From the NCBI GenBank assembly GCA_947652115.1, contig OX393569.1:12835860-12899859 (forward strand): DNA of 64,000 nucleotides, in the 5' to 3' direction. This DNA is from Blastomussa wellsi (Eukaryota > Cnidaria > Anthozoa > Scleractinia > Plerogyridae). A program made the position numbers and the translations under genes. Every line of letters starts with the position of its first letter. Position 1 is the first letter of the stretch. Under the pieces are notes generated by a model. The model ran no database searches, was not told the origin of the DNA, and saw nothing but the letters and a program-made list of their open reading frames with translations. Below, one piece after another: positions 9,561 to 59,700 of the stretch.

Positions 9561-9891
9561 AAAAAGATAACTTCAAATGTTTGTAATGGGTTGAAATTTG
9601 CCTAGGGACCAGAAAAAGTCATTAATGAAAATGTAAAAAAATGGATATCAAAATTTCATCTTAGTTTTAGTAGCACTTTAAGAAAAGCTGACAATCATGT
9701 TTGGTGTTTCAACATTTCTCTGTCCCATTACATTCTGCACTATCCTTTGAGTCTAAGTTAATGAATGCAATGGCCTTTTCAGAATCTTTTTAGCTTATGC
9801 GTGCAAAAGAGAGTTGACCAGACTGGAAAAGGTAGTTGAGAAATTGACAAATTCATTCGTCCATGAGTATCTGCTGTTTTGTATTTTGTAG

Positions 9892-48190
<38,299 letters not shown>

Positions 48191-48350
48191 TCAGCGGCTC
48201 CTTTTTGCGGCATTGTCCTCCTTCGAGTTATTTTATGCTTCCTTCAAATTGTTATTGTTAAATATTGTTTTTATATATATTTATGTTTTTTGGTTGTTCA
48301 TTTTGTATTTTCCATCTAGGATATATCCAAAAGATGACAGAAAAGTTTAC

Positions 48351-48356
48351 ATTAAA
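48351..48356 (+). terminator. Possible HELLS polyadenylation signal ATTAAA
   Basis: The common variant hexamer ATTAAA lies 161 bases after the HELLS stop codon. No AATAAA is nearer. Confidence 0.35.
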
Positions 48357-48399
48357 ATTAATCAAGTTCATGGTGTATTTTGTGTTCGCCAATATTTTT

Positions 48400-49440
48400 A
48401 CCGTTAACGCCCATTCAGGGTAGCCTACGTGTAGCCGTACCTACCCCGGAGGGGAGGGGTGGCGTCTTTCCTCGGGGTGGGGATTGGGTACGGCTAGAAT
48501 TCAGAGCTACCTTATTTTTCATAAATTCAAGGTGGCTCTTAACCCTGTCGGCTGGATTTCTTGAGAATTTATAAAAACGTTGAAAAATATACCCCAAAAA
48601 TATATCGGAAATACGTGCTTTTACCGTGTAGTTTTCAAGTTATCAGGCCAAGGGTCAAAGAGGGTATTCTTGACCCTCTCACTTGCCATAGTAACAAAGC
48701 TTGCACTGACTAGATTCAATGATAACTGCTTTACGATATTACACTACAATATTACACTGAATATTGTTCATCCACGCCATCGGCCTGGCTGTAAAAGAAA
48801 GCATTAGACGGGAAGGTCTAAACTATTGTGAGCCACCTTAAAACCTCCATGTTCCTTATTGGTTTGGTACCACTTTAGGATTTTGTCCTTATTAAGGTAA
48901 TATGTTCAGGATTTCTGCATTTTGAGGGAAATTTGGTTCGACCAAAAAAAATGTGATTTGTGGACTCGCGACTCCCACCATTCTCGTCCCTAGAGCCGCT
49001 TGTCCTCTTAGCCGGCTGGGCCTGTGCATGAGGAACAAGTGGCTGGGGACACATGATTCGATTGGCTGAAATCTAACAAAGGAGTCCAATCATATCTACT
49101 GTTTTAAACGTGCTAGTGATTTGGGATTATAAAACGGCTTATGTGATTGGACCCCCTTTGTCCCCAGAGCCACTTGTTTCTCGTGCACAGGCCTAGCCGG
49201 CTGAGAGGGGAAAGTGGCTCTGGGGACGAGAATGTGGGGGCACATGATTTGATTCGCTGAAATCAAACAAAGGGAGTCCAATCAAATCAGCCGTTTTAAA
49301 ATTCCTTGTCGTTAGCACGTTTAAAACGGTAGATGTGATTGGACTCCCTTTGTAAGATGTCAGCCAATCAAATCATGTGTCCCAAGAGCCACTTGTTCCT
49401 CAGCCGGCTAAGAGGGACGAGATAAGAATAATAACTGCAA
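48400..49440. repeat. Complex inverted/tandem repeat between HELLS and DDX52
   Basis: Blocks GGGACACATGATTCGATTGG, AAAGGGAGTCCAATCAAATC, GTTTTAAAACGG-type and AGTGGCTCTGGGGACGAG occur in both orientations at 48960-49095, 49100-49240, 49200-49330 and 49330-49430. It is probably a pile-up of one palindromic element. No ORF was recognised. Confidence 0.5.
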
Positions 49441-49609
49441 AAGCATAGCATGTATTTAATGATAGCCTTCCAATAACACTGGCCATAAACAAATACTAAT
49501 GCAAACTCAACAAACCAGCATCTCACACGCAAAATGAAAATATGTGAATTACTTGCTGTTGTTAGAAAGGATAGCCTCTGCGAAATTACTTTCACTTGTG
49601 ACAGGACTA

Positions 49610-50036
49610 TCATAAAACTTTGCAAAGTCTTCCGTCCACGTTGTAACTGGTAAAGGTAACGGGAGGTAAATGTCTGTTATGGCCACCTTTTACACTAGTT
49701 TGCTTCACGAGAGGAAAGATATGGAATGTGTACTTTCCAGGAGAAACACTCATTTCTTCCGGTGATAACTTTTGAAGGGTCTGGGTTCTCTGTGCTGAGA
49801 GGAGTGCCATTAGCATGACCAGTTTCAGGGTGAGTTGTTTCAGTGAACTTTCAGTATTTGTCAAAAAGACCGCGTTCATTCTCACCTCGCCAATCAAATT
49901 TAACGGTCCTGTGCTGGGGGTTTATAGGCACGGAATAATAAGCATCCTTCAGGTCTAAAACTGCCGTCCAATAATCCTTTTTAAGTAATTGTGCTGCTGA
50001 CTGGAGAGACCTCATTTTAAAATGTGACATACTCAT
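49610..50036 (-). mobile_element. DIRS-type remnant 2 (RT joined to recombinase by deletion)
   Basis: The minus strand first reads KMRSLQSAAQLLKKDYWTAV and LDLKDAYYSVPINPQHR, DIRS-type RT. Within 40 bases it passes to LTLKLVMLMALLSAQRTQTL, FHIFPLVKQTSV and LPPVTFTSYNVDGRLCKV, the N-terminal part of the associated tyrosine recombinase. More than a kilobase of the element is deleted between them. Confidence 0.7.
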
Positions 50037-50039
50037 TCA

Positions 50040-50800
50040 ATTTTTTAAGATTTAGAATAAGTCGATGAGACCCATCTTTCTTGGGCCGAGGAATGACTGG
50101 ATATATATGAATTCAGTGTCACATTGTGTGGTTTTGTGAATTACTCCCTTGATCCTACATCTGGCGACCAGGACCGCGGATAACAAGAAGAAAAGCGAAT
50201 CCAGAGAAGAGAACATTAGCGAAATCCACGGTTAAAACCTCGAAGCACTTGGGCGACCGAGAATTTAGAAGAAATAAGAATGGAGAGTAAGAAAAACGCC
50301 AAAGTAAACTTGGCAAGAAATCATGCCAGATATGCCAGGCGAAGGAAGCCAAATCCGACAGAAATTAGAGTGTTCAGCGTAGGAAAATCACAGAAGATAG
50401 AACCATTGAAGATTTCAGAAAATCCCCTGGAAATTGGGCGAGCATGGAAAGAATGGATCTAAGACTTCGATGAAGAAACATCATATTTCGAAATTACAGA
50501 AACAAGAGACCGCATGAGTGCTCTAAAAGGATCGTAAAGAACACACGAGCGACCACGGCTGAGAATTCATTAAAATATTTCACTGGCATTGTAATTATTG
50601 TATTATTTCGTTACTTCGTCAAAAATAGCTTGGTTAACCCCAAATAAACCATTTCGGATAGAAAAATTTGTAAATAATTAACGTTTTCTTTTCTTACATG
50701 TAAAGGGCGGGGTCCAGTATAGGATAGAGGAGGGTCGGGTGGGAAGTCTTAACTTCCTGTCATCACATTTAATCCTGGTTTCCACCTCCGTATCATCCAT
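50040..50800. other. Intergenic spacer, no gene seen
   Basis: Short open stretches on both strands, none with motifs. Possibly more DIRS leader sequence at 50100-50530. Confidence 0.35.
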
Positions 50801-50804
50801 CTGT

Positions 50805-51838
50805 TATAATTTGGTTTTATCAACTGGGTTGATACTGTGAATTGGCCACCGTAAAGAGATTCAAGAGATGACGTTTCGAGCGTTAGCAATTCGTCGGAGC
50901 GAATCAAGGAATTGTGGGTCGTATGTTGCTTATATACAGAAAGATGGAGCTTCGCTATTGGTTGGTGCCTGGTAACGTGAAAACAACGGAATAAATTAGT
51001 TGAATGAAGCGTTCGTTGATACCGTGAGGATTAAGAGTGCCGATTTGAAAAATAAATTTTGCGACTTTCCGTGCATCCTTGGTGAAGGGAAAGGCCGCAG
51101 ACTGCCGTATGTTGCTTAGAATGATTTGGGAGATTGAAGTGTCTCGCGACCGGTTTCGATGCACTTTTGTCGTCTTTCTCTACGTCCCGAAGGTGTTCTC
51201 GGAATCGGTCGCCTGGTCGTCTCCCTGTTTCGCCTGTTTTTGCAAAGAGTGCAAGTTATGCAGTAGATGACATTGGCTGAGGTGCAGGTGAAATGATCAG
51301 TGATCTTGATAGATCGCTTGGGTCCCGATATTTTGTCAACGTTGTGAATGAAAGGGCGTTTTGCATCGTGCACGAGCGCATTTAAAAGTTCCGGGTTGAT
51401 CACTTGTTTGGAATGCACTTCTGACTAAAAAGTTACCTATGTTTTTGTCGCGTTTGAATGAAATTAATGGAGGTTGCGAAAAGACTGTACCAGTGTCGGG
51501 ATCATTTTGAAGTAATTTAAAGTTTTTGAGAATGATGGATTTTACTGCGTGGTTGCGAGGGTGAAATGTGACGGTGAATGGAATTCTATCGTTGTTTTCT
51601 CTCTGTGACGTTTGTAGTGCTGACTGTCGATCAATTTGTTGGGCGCGATGATGGCCCGCTTGAACAACAGAAGCAGGATAGCCGCATTTGTCGATGAAAT
51701 TGCACATTTCCTCTGATTTTAAGGAAAAATCAGAGTCGTCACTACAAAGACGGCGAAGTCTAAGAAACTGAGACTAAGGAATGGAACTCTTGACATGTGA
51801 TGGATGTGAAGATGAATTGAACAAATAACTATGAGAAC
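50805..51838 (-). mobile_element. Penelope copy PLE-6 (longest copy), head-to-head with PLE-7
   Basis: The minus strand from 51720 reads the RT C-terminal region (MCNFIDKCGYPASVVQAGHH, RIPFTVTFHPRNHAVKSIIL), then SQPPLISFKRDKNIGNFLV and a damaged GIY-YIG domain (a deletion in KLYIGETG leaves CKNRRNRETTRR). The 3' UTR and 3' end reach 50805. The hammerhead-like motif at 50858-50905 is altered in stem II (GCAATTCG). Confidence 0.8.
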
Positions 51839-51843
51839 AGGCG

Positions 51844-52200
51844 AAACCGGTCGCGAGACACTTCAATCTCCCAAATCATTCTAAGCAACACATGGCAGTC
51901 TGCGGCCTTTCCCTTCACCAAGGATGCACGGAAAGTCACAAAACTATAGAACAAAAATTTATTTTTCAAATCGGACTCTTAATCCTCACGGTATCAACGA
52001 ACGCTTTTCATTCAACTAATTTATTCCGTTGTTTTCACGTTACCAGGCACCAACCAATAGCAAAGCTCCATCTTTCTGTATCTAAACAGCACACGACCCA
52101 CAATTCCTTGATTCGCTCCGACGAAGGGCTAACACTCGAAACGTCAGCTCTTGAATCTCTTTACGGTGGCCAAGTCACAAACCAAATTATATTGTTATAT
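51844..52200 (+). mobile_element. Penelope copy PLE-7, leading into the satellite array
   Basis: It starts at CGAAACCGGTCGCGAGACAC (within the GIY-YIG ORF) and runs through the stop, 3' UTR and hammerhead-like motif (52110-52157). It then passes a shortened 3' end (AACCAAATTATATTG) directly into the first satellite units. A few bases separate it from PLE-6 on the other strand. Confidence 0.85.
52110..52157 (+). ncRNA. Hammerhead-type ribozyme-like motif in PLE-7 tail
   Basis: Same fold as PLE-1 with one change in stem II (ACTC instead of GCTC). Confidence 0.55.
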
Positions 52201-52208
52201 TTCCCACC

Positions 52209-52212
52209 TACA

Positions 52213-52245
<33 letters not shown>

Positions 52246-53377
52246 CTATTCAAACAGCACCACAGTTCCTTACCCCCTCTATTCACACAGCGCCACAGTT
52301 CCTTACCCCCTCTATTCACACAGCACCACAGTTTCTTACCCCCTCTATTCACACAGCACCACAGTTTCTTACCCCCTCTATTCACACAGCACCACAGTTC
52401 CTTACCCCCTCTATTCACACAGCACCACAGTTTCTTACCCCCTCTATTCACACAGCACCACAGTTTCTTACCCCCTCTATTCACACAGCACCACAGTTTC
52501 TTACCCCCTCTATTCACACAGCACCACAGTTTCTTACCCCCTCTATTCACAAAGCACCACAGTTTCTTACCCCCCTCTATTCACACAGCACCACAGTTTC
52601 TTACCCCCTCTATTCACACAGCACCACAGTTCCTTACCCCTTCTATTCACACAGCACCACAGTTTCTTACCCCCTCTATTCACACAGCACCACAGTTCCT
52701 TACCCCCTCTATTCACACAGCACCACAGGTCCTTACCCCTTCTATTCACACAGCACCACAGTTTCTTACCCCCTCTATTCACACAGCACCACAGTTCCTT
52801 ACCCCCTCTATTCACACAGCACCACAGTTTCTTACCCCCTCTATTCACACAGCACCACAGTTTCTTACCCCCTCTATTCACACAGCACCACAGTTTCTTA
52901 CCCCCCTCTATTCACACAGCACCACAGTTTCTTACCCCCTCTATTCACACAGCACCACAGTTCCTTACCCCCTCTATTCACACAGCACCACAGTTTCTTA
53001 CCCCCTCTATTCACACAGCACCACAGTTTCTTACCCCCTCTATTCACACAGCACCACAGTTTCTTACCCCCTCTATTCACACAGCACCACAGTTCCTTAC
53101 CCCCTCTATTCACACAGCACCACAGTTTCTTACCCCCTCTATTCACACAGCACCACAGTTTCTTACCCCCTCTATTCACACAGCACCACAGTTTCTTACC
53201 CCCTCTATTCACACAGCACCACAGTTCCTTACCCCCTCTATTCACACAGCACCACAGTTTCTTACCCCCTCTATTCACACAGCACCACAGTTCCTTACCC
53301 CCTCTATTCACACAGCGCCACAGTTTCTTACCCCCTCTATTCACACAGCACCACAGTTTCTTACCCCCTCTATTCAT
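52209..53377 (+). repeat. 33-bp satellite array (~35 units) derived from the Penelope tail
   Basis: The unit is CACAGCACCACAGTTTCTTA followed by CCCCCTCTATTCA. Units differ mainly at one position (TTTCTTAC versus TTCCTTAC), with occasional one-base length changes at 52571 and 52902. The first unit still carries TTTAGAAAC after CAGTTTC, exactly as in the Penelope terminal segment at 2436-2480 and 34335-34380. The array ends at 53377 with TCCATCTGTAG. Because 33 is a multiple of three, long ORFs arise on both strands without being genes. Confidence 0.9.
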
Positions 53378-53379
53378 CC

Positions 53380-53660
53380 ATCTGTAGTTGGCTTTACCTG
53401 GTTTTAGATAAACAAGACTAAGTTAATAAAAAACTGTCAAGTCGCACAAACTCTTGATCGATCCAAGTTAAGTCGTACCGGGAAAGAGAAAACAAATGAA
53501 TACGCACATTTAAAGAGGGACGTTTATTTCACGCGGTTTTGACGGTTTTCCTCTTCACAGGTAATTCTTCTGTATGAAGTATATCACAAAGAAGTCAGTA
53601 AAATAAAACGAAAACTCTTCAGAGAACCGACCAGGTGTGGTTGGAGGGATAGACGGGCGT
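53380..53660 (-). other. 3' UTR region of DDX52
   Basis: About 280 bases between the satellite and the DDX52 stop codon, no ORF of note; includes the AATAAA described separately. Confidence 0.4.
53523..53528 (-). terminator. DDX52 polyadenylation signal AATAAA
   Basis: AATAAA on the minus strand lies about 133 bases after the DDX52 stop codon. A second AATAAA overlaps the stop codon itself. Confidence 0.5.
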
Positions 53661-53703
53661 TTATTGCACTTTCTTCTTCTTCTTGGAGGCTTCTATCAAC
53701 TCT
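53661..53703 (-). CDS. DDX52: DDX52 terminal exon
   Basis: Acceptor CTCTAG on the minus strand; 14 codons reading [13 protein letters not shown] and stop, plus the completion of the split arginine. The lysine-rich end is usual for the family. Confidence 0.85.
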
Positions 53704-56700
53704 CTAGAGAAAATGAAGGACAGAGACTTAAAAAATGACAATTGTCTTCTTTCTACACCAGTGACTTGACTTCTTGCTACAATTTATTTCCCATGTAGGA
53801 ATACTTTACTGCTCTGGTGAGAAATATGCTGGAGATAGGTGGGAGTATGCCCAGGGATAGGACGCTATACGCCACCCATAGGGGTATGCCCAGGGATATG
53901 ACGCTATACGCCACTGATGGGAATATGCCCAGGTATATGACTATACGCCACTGATAGAGGCATGCCCGCGGATACGACCGCTATACGCCACTGATGGGGG
54001 TATGCCCAGGGATACGATACTATATGGCATTGATGGGGGTGTCCCCGCGGATACGACGCTATACGCCACTGATGGGGGTATGCCCAGGGATACGATACTA
54101 TATGGCATTGATGGGGGTGTGCCCGCGGATACGACGCTATACGCCACTGATTGGGCTATACCCGCATATACAACGCTATACTGATGGGAATAGGAGGAAT
54201 ATGCCCAGGGATAGGACGCGTTACGTTCGCGTTACTGATGGGAATTGCATGGGGATAGACGGATATGCCCAGGGATAGGACGCTTTACGGTACTGAATGA
54301 GGTTGCCCGGGGATATGACGCTGTGTCTATGAATGGGGCTATTCGAGCAGTTGAACCAAGTGTGCCCTTCTTACCTCTTTCTTTTAGCCTTCTGTGAGTC
54401 ATACTTCGACACTGTTTTAATTGGTAATCGTGATGGAGGAGTCTTTGACAGTTTCTTTCGCGATTGTCTGCAAAATAAAAAATTAAAAAGTGTTTAGTGA
54501 TGATTAGTCACCATGGCACAAAATCCTCTCCAATTGTGTTAAGTAAAGTTTCTTGAATCCTTGAAATTGTTTGACAGGTAATTCATTTTTATGACCTACC
54601 AGCCTGAATCAATTGTACAAAAGGATCTATCAAAGATTAATTGAACAAAGGATCTAAATTCGGAGCACCACACGACTTTGGAACAAATTCTGACTGCTTA
54701 CAGGATCTTGTCCATTGTCTTGTCTCCCATGTCCTGGACTTGTGAAAAACTATTTGTACGAGTCAAGAGATTTTCTTTTAGACAAAAGAGACTCATCTCA
54801 TCTCCCCGTCGTCTCGAGCGAGAGAGGAGGGCGGAAGAGAGACCATGGGAACTAGCTTGCTTACTAATGCTAAAAGATAACATTTTCATCAAGGTGAAAC
54901 ACATTTTAACCCATTGACACCTGAAGATTGTACAAACCCGCATTTTTCGACATTTTGAACATTTTTTAGTCAGTTATAGGCTAAATCTGCCCAATCACTC
55001 CAAACTGCACTTGCAAAATAAAGACTGCCACGTTTTCCACAAGCATCGCATTTAACGACATTTTAGCTCGGGCATGCGCAGAAATCAAAATTGTAAAGAT
55101 TTTTTGAGATTTGTTTTTTGACGAAAAAGGCTTTTCGTTTTTCTTTCTTTTTCCCACCTTTCCTTTTTCTTTTCTTTTCTTTTCTTTTTATGCATTGGTT
55201 GGCCCTTTACAGGGGTAGCTTTCAGTTTAACGAGATGGGAAATAATGGGTAGGCGAGGGAAATATTCCTCCGAGTTTTTGGCGGAAATTTATAAGCTTTT
55301 TCGTGCATATTTCAAGCTCCATGAACCCAGTCGCTATCATTTGGGTATCACTGGAAAGCTCTTTCACTCCTACAGAACTGGAGTAAAAGGGATTCCTATT
55401 TTGGTCAAAGATGATGACGTCAGAAGTGGAACAAAGGTCAACGTCCGTCGATGCCGGTTACGGCCGGTAAGGAGTCAATGGGTCAAAGCACAGGTTGTCT
55501 GTCAGCTGTTTACGCTTTGATTGTTAATTGACAACTTAGTTTGCGTATGGCCAGGTCAGGTCCAAAGTAGAACAAGCCTTGCATGCTTAATTTGCACAGC
55601 TGGTGGAAGTCGCTTACCTGGCCGGCTTTTTTAACTTTAGCATCCAGTCAGGAATGTCACATCCAGAACTTTTCATGACATTTGCAATGCTACATGAAAA
55701 GCGAAATACATACCATCATTGGTCAATGCATGCATGGAACCAAGGGATGGGAAAAATCAAATTATTGTTAATAAAAGGCATTGGCATTCATCTGATAACT
55801 AAACTTTGGGAACATTAATGAATGCATTTCTGCTTAATACCTGCGTAAATTCGTTGCATCGTCTTCTGTGAAGAATGTTATAGCTTTTCCTTGTCTTCCT
55901 GCGCGGCCTGTTCTACCTGGAAATTTAAGCGTAGAAACCATTTTCTCTTGATCTGAAAGCAGCTACGTCATGGATTGTGCATGTTGAACATTTCAGCTTA
56001 AATGTTTCAAAATTGTCACTTGTAATCCGTCTCATCTTCTCCATCCTCAACCATCCTTGTTCCTTTTCGGTTTAGTATCACCTCTTTGGTGTCTTTCTTT
56101 CTCCAGCAAACTATTGTTTTAACGTTTCCTACATTCAAGAGTTGTTCGGTTCGTTGCACAAATGACTCAAAATATCGTACAGAAGTCCTTCAACGAATGT
56201 ATATGATTTCATACATCTGATTGATTGATTGGTTGATTGACTGATGGATTGGCTGATTGGTTAATTGATTGATTGGCTGGTTGGTCGGTCGGTTGATTGC
56301 TCAGAATGTATTTGCAGCTTTGTTTTCCTCGCGCTGCGTTTAACTCTTTGATTATAGACTAGAAAAATCGCTTTAAGTTTACAATGGTTGAGTACTCGTT
56401 ATATATAATAAACAAATTACAGCATAGAAAGTGCTCAATTATCCAAACTGAACGTAATATTTCATACCTATTCTGTGAATGTAGGCCACAGATGATGTGG
56501 GGAAATCATAATTTACAACCAAATTCACTCCTTTGAAGTCAATTCCACGACCCATGAGTTCAGTAGCTATAAGAACCCATATCTGTTTAACAAACAGAGA
56601 CAAAATGTACATCAGCAAAAGGTGGGAATGCACGTTATGTACTCTAAGAGGTACGCATCATATGTACGGCAGTAACTGCGGAAATTTGCAATGAACACCC

Positions 56701-59700
56701 GAAGTGGGCTTGTGTACAACCTTTCATATACTCATTTCCATATGAAAGGCTGTCTACTAAGACTCGTCTTGAAACAGAGGAAAAAAGCATCTCAGAAATG
56801 GCCGATTCTTTATTACAAAAAGATATATACCTTGCCAGTTCTGAAGCACTTTACGACGTTATCTCTCTGAAAAGGAAATATAATGCACCGTATTTTAGTA
56901 ACAGTGATTTCCTACAACAAACAAATGTGCTGGTTGTCACTATTGTCATGTGGTATTCAATGAGCGTGCCAAGTGTTGGCGAGGTCTTTACAGTATAGAT
57001 CAAGTGCAATAAGTTATTTACAGCAAGAGTTGGGGACTGACATTCCCCTAGTATGGTTCAGAGCAGGCTTTTTGTAACCTTGCGACTAAATTCAGTGATA
57101 TGCGACCCATTGGATCGAAACTCCTGCGAGCAGCAATCAAAAACTTATTGATAGTCTTGAATGGAAGGCGTTTGTTTAATCAAGCCCTTCGAAGGCGGTC
57201 AACAGTACACTGAACAGTTTGAAATATACAGCAAGGTGTGAACAAAGAACAGGACAAGTTGCAGACAACTTACCTGTGCTTGCGTTCTATCAGAGTGAAT
57301 AACATCCACATTAATGCCATCATAAATTAGTTCATGAAACAGCTCTTTAGCTCTTTCCTTGGACTGGACAAATATTAACATTGGAGGCTGGAATCCCTGT
57401 TGAAACAAACAGGCTTTATTGAACACTCAAGCAACATGCCAAGTATAAACTAGATAGGAACACTTTGCCGTACATTTTCACATGTTTGTACTAAGCACTT
57501 AGTCTGCACTAGAAGTAATTTACAGAAAGACACCCATCTGATCTATTACCAGTAAGTGAGTTCAAGGCCTGGTCAGTCATTACTTTCCGAGTGCAACACT
57601 GACAGCTGGGTAACATATGATGGACAAACGTTTCCCTAGTTGCTTCATGCTACATAATAAAACAAACCCATGCACCTGAAGTTCACTGAAGTTTACGTGA
57701 TGCGGAAGCACTTCGGTTTTGAAAAGGGAATATCTGGAACAATCCATGCACATATTGCATAAGATGTACTATATTTAAGAATAATCCAAACAAATACATT
57801 CTAGTGCCAAAAATATCAACATGTGATCCTTTTGTCTTACCTTTTGAACAATATCTCTGACAGCAAGAAGTTTACCAGCCTCTTGTCCAACAAACAACAA
57901 TTCCTGCTCTACAGTGTGGGTAGCAGTGTTTCTGTTTAAACGAAAATCTCTTTTAGTAGAAAAATACTCACATTCCCCACAAGCTTGGCTTTTGAAAAAA
58001 CTCTTCATGTAAATGTGACGGGCTTTTTTCCTCATGCTTTTTGGCTTTACATTATTTTGAATCTGACGCTCTGTATTTAAAGAAAAAGTGTAGATAATGT
58101 TTTTGGTGGGAACTGCTGCCTGGCAGACTGACGGTGAAAATGAACATGCTGGCCATGAAATGTTGACATGAATATGCAACTGGTGTTCCGACTGTTGGAT
58201 TTCAATGGATTTTTGCTTGCCCTTGTCGGAGCTATGTGCCTCTTTTGCCGAGAGTTTTATTTGCTTCTGTAAGAGAAGGGAAAAAGATCACGGAAAAGGC
58301 TTTATATTTAGAGATGGAATTTTCAGATGTCTATCTAGTGCTGCCTAAAGAGTGGTAAGCGATTTCTTATTTAAAAAAAAAATGATTGCAGTCTCATTTC
58401 GTTCTTGTGGAGTGCCTTCTGGAGGCACTTATTTAACGTTCATCTCTTCAATTGAATTGAAATTTGTCTTTCTATTGGAAACCTGCTGCGAAACCATAGA
58501 TTTTAATCGGTATACATAAAAATTAGTGCTCAGCAGTTTTCGATTTTGATTTTTCGCCTTAGAATATGAGGTTAGAAATAAATTAAATACTGCTATCAAA
58601 ACAATTTCCCCTTCAGTTACTGCAAACCATTTTGTTTCTCTTTGGCCGCTCGGGGGTTGAATAGTGGTGGCTAATCACCTCCAAGCTAAACAATCAGAAT
58701 GTGCGAAAAGCACTGTTCACTTGTGTGGTATGTACTTATTTTAGATAAATGCCCCCAGTTTAAAATTGAGGTCCCAGCATTTGTTTGAGGTTGGATATTT
58801 GATATGATGCAATATAGGTTCACAAGTCGCCACGTCTAATAGTTCAGTTTATCATTTTTTAACCGCATGGATCAAGCTTTTGGGCAATGCTGTAAGCCAC
58901 TGAAGGAAGTTTCTTTAAAAACACGATTTTGTGTTCAAGTTCATCCTAAAGGAAAAACTTAATTTCACCACTCAGTGATCAGTCAAAACCTTTTGGGTGA
59001 CATATCTGGATTCAATTTTTTTTAATTTCAAGTTTCTTTGACAGTTATAAGCTTTTATAGGCACAAAATTTATCATACTGGAATTCCAAGTCTTCAATCT
59101 TCCTTTCTAAAGCTTATTTAAAAACTGGGCATCAGATGTGACAATCTACAAGACACCAAGTTTACCTTCCTGCTGGGTCAACTCATGAAATTCTCTATCC
59201 AAACTGAATTCTTGGGCCGAGAATTTCCTGTTTTTGTGCTTCTGAAGGTTTCCCGAACAATCACGGGTGAACTGATAATGCAAAAACTGCAATTATGGTA
59301 ATTTTCAAACTGCACGCAAAAAACAACGTGACAGCACTTTGTACAGCTGTGTATATGCATCTCGCATGAAATGAGACTTCTCTTAGCATCAATGCAGCTC
59401 TTTGAACGCATTTTTTCACCTGCGACATGCAGACTCTTTGTGTCCTCAGTGATACTCCCTTCCTCTGGTTCACTTCGACAATTTCAAACAAAACTGCACA
59501 TGCAGTGGCAGTGGCAGTAGTAAAACTTTATTTAGACACGGAAAATCATCAGTTTAGCTTTACAAGTTAAAAACTAAAACTATTTACAACTGCTTTACAT
59601 GATTGCCGTGTGGGAATCCGATTTACTGGATACCTTCTTCAGATTTCGCTTAAATTGATCAACAAATTCAACATCCTTTACGCTAATGGGTAAGTTATTG

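Noticed and set aside
52209..53377. CRISPR-like array
   Set aside because: Units are direct head-to-tail copies without unique spacers, in a eukaryotic genome.
51892..53421. Long ORFs over the satellite (509 and 418 codons on +, several on -)
   Set aside because: They arise because the repeat unit is 33 bp, a multiple of three, and happens to lack stops in several frames. The start lies in a Penelope relic. There is no sign of a protein beyond the repeat.
55603..55818. Plus-strand 71-codon ORF
   Set aside because: Antisense of the DDX52 exon at 55618-55689.
57775..58179. Separate 134-codon minus-strand gene
   Set aside because: It is the DDX52 exon at 57841-57931 extended into intron on the 5' side. 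The splice acceptor at 57932 explains the conserved part.
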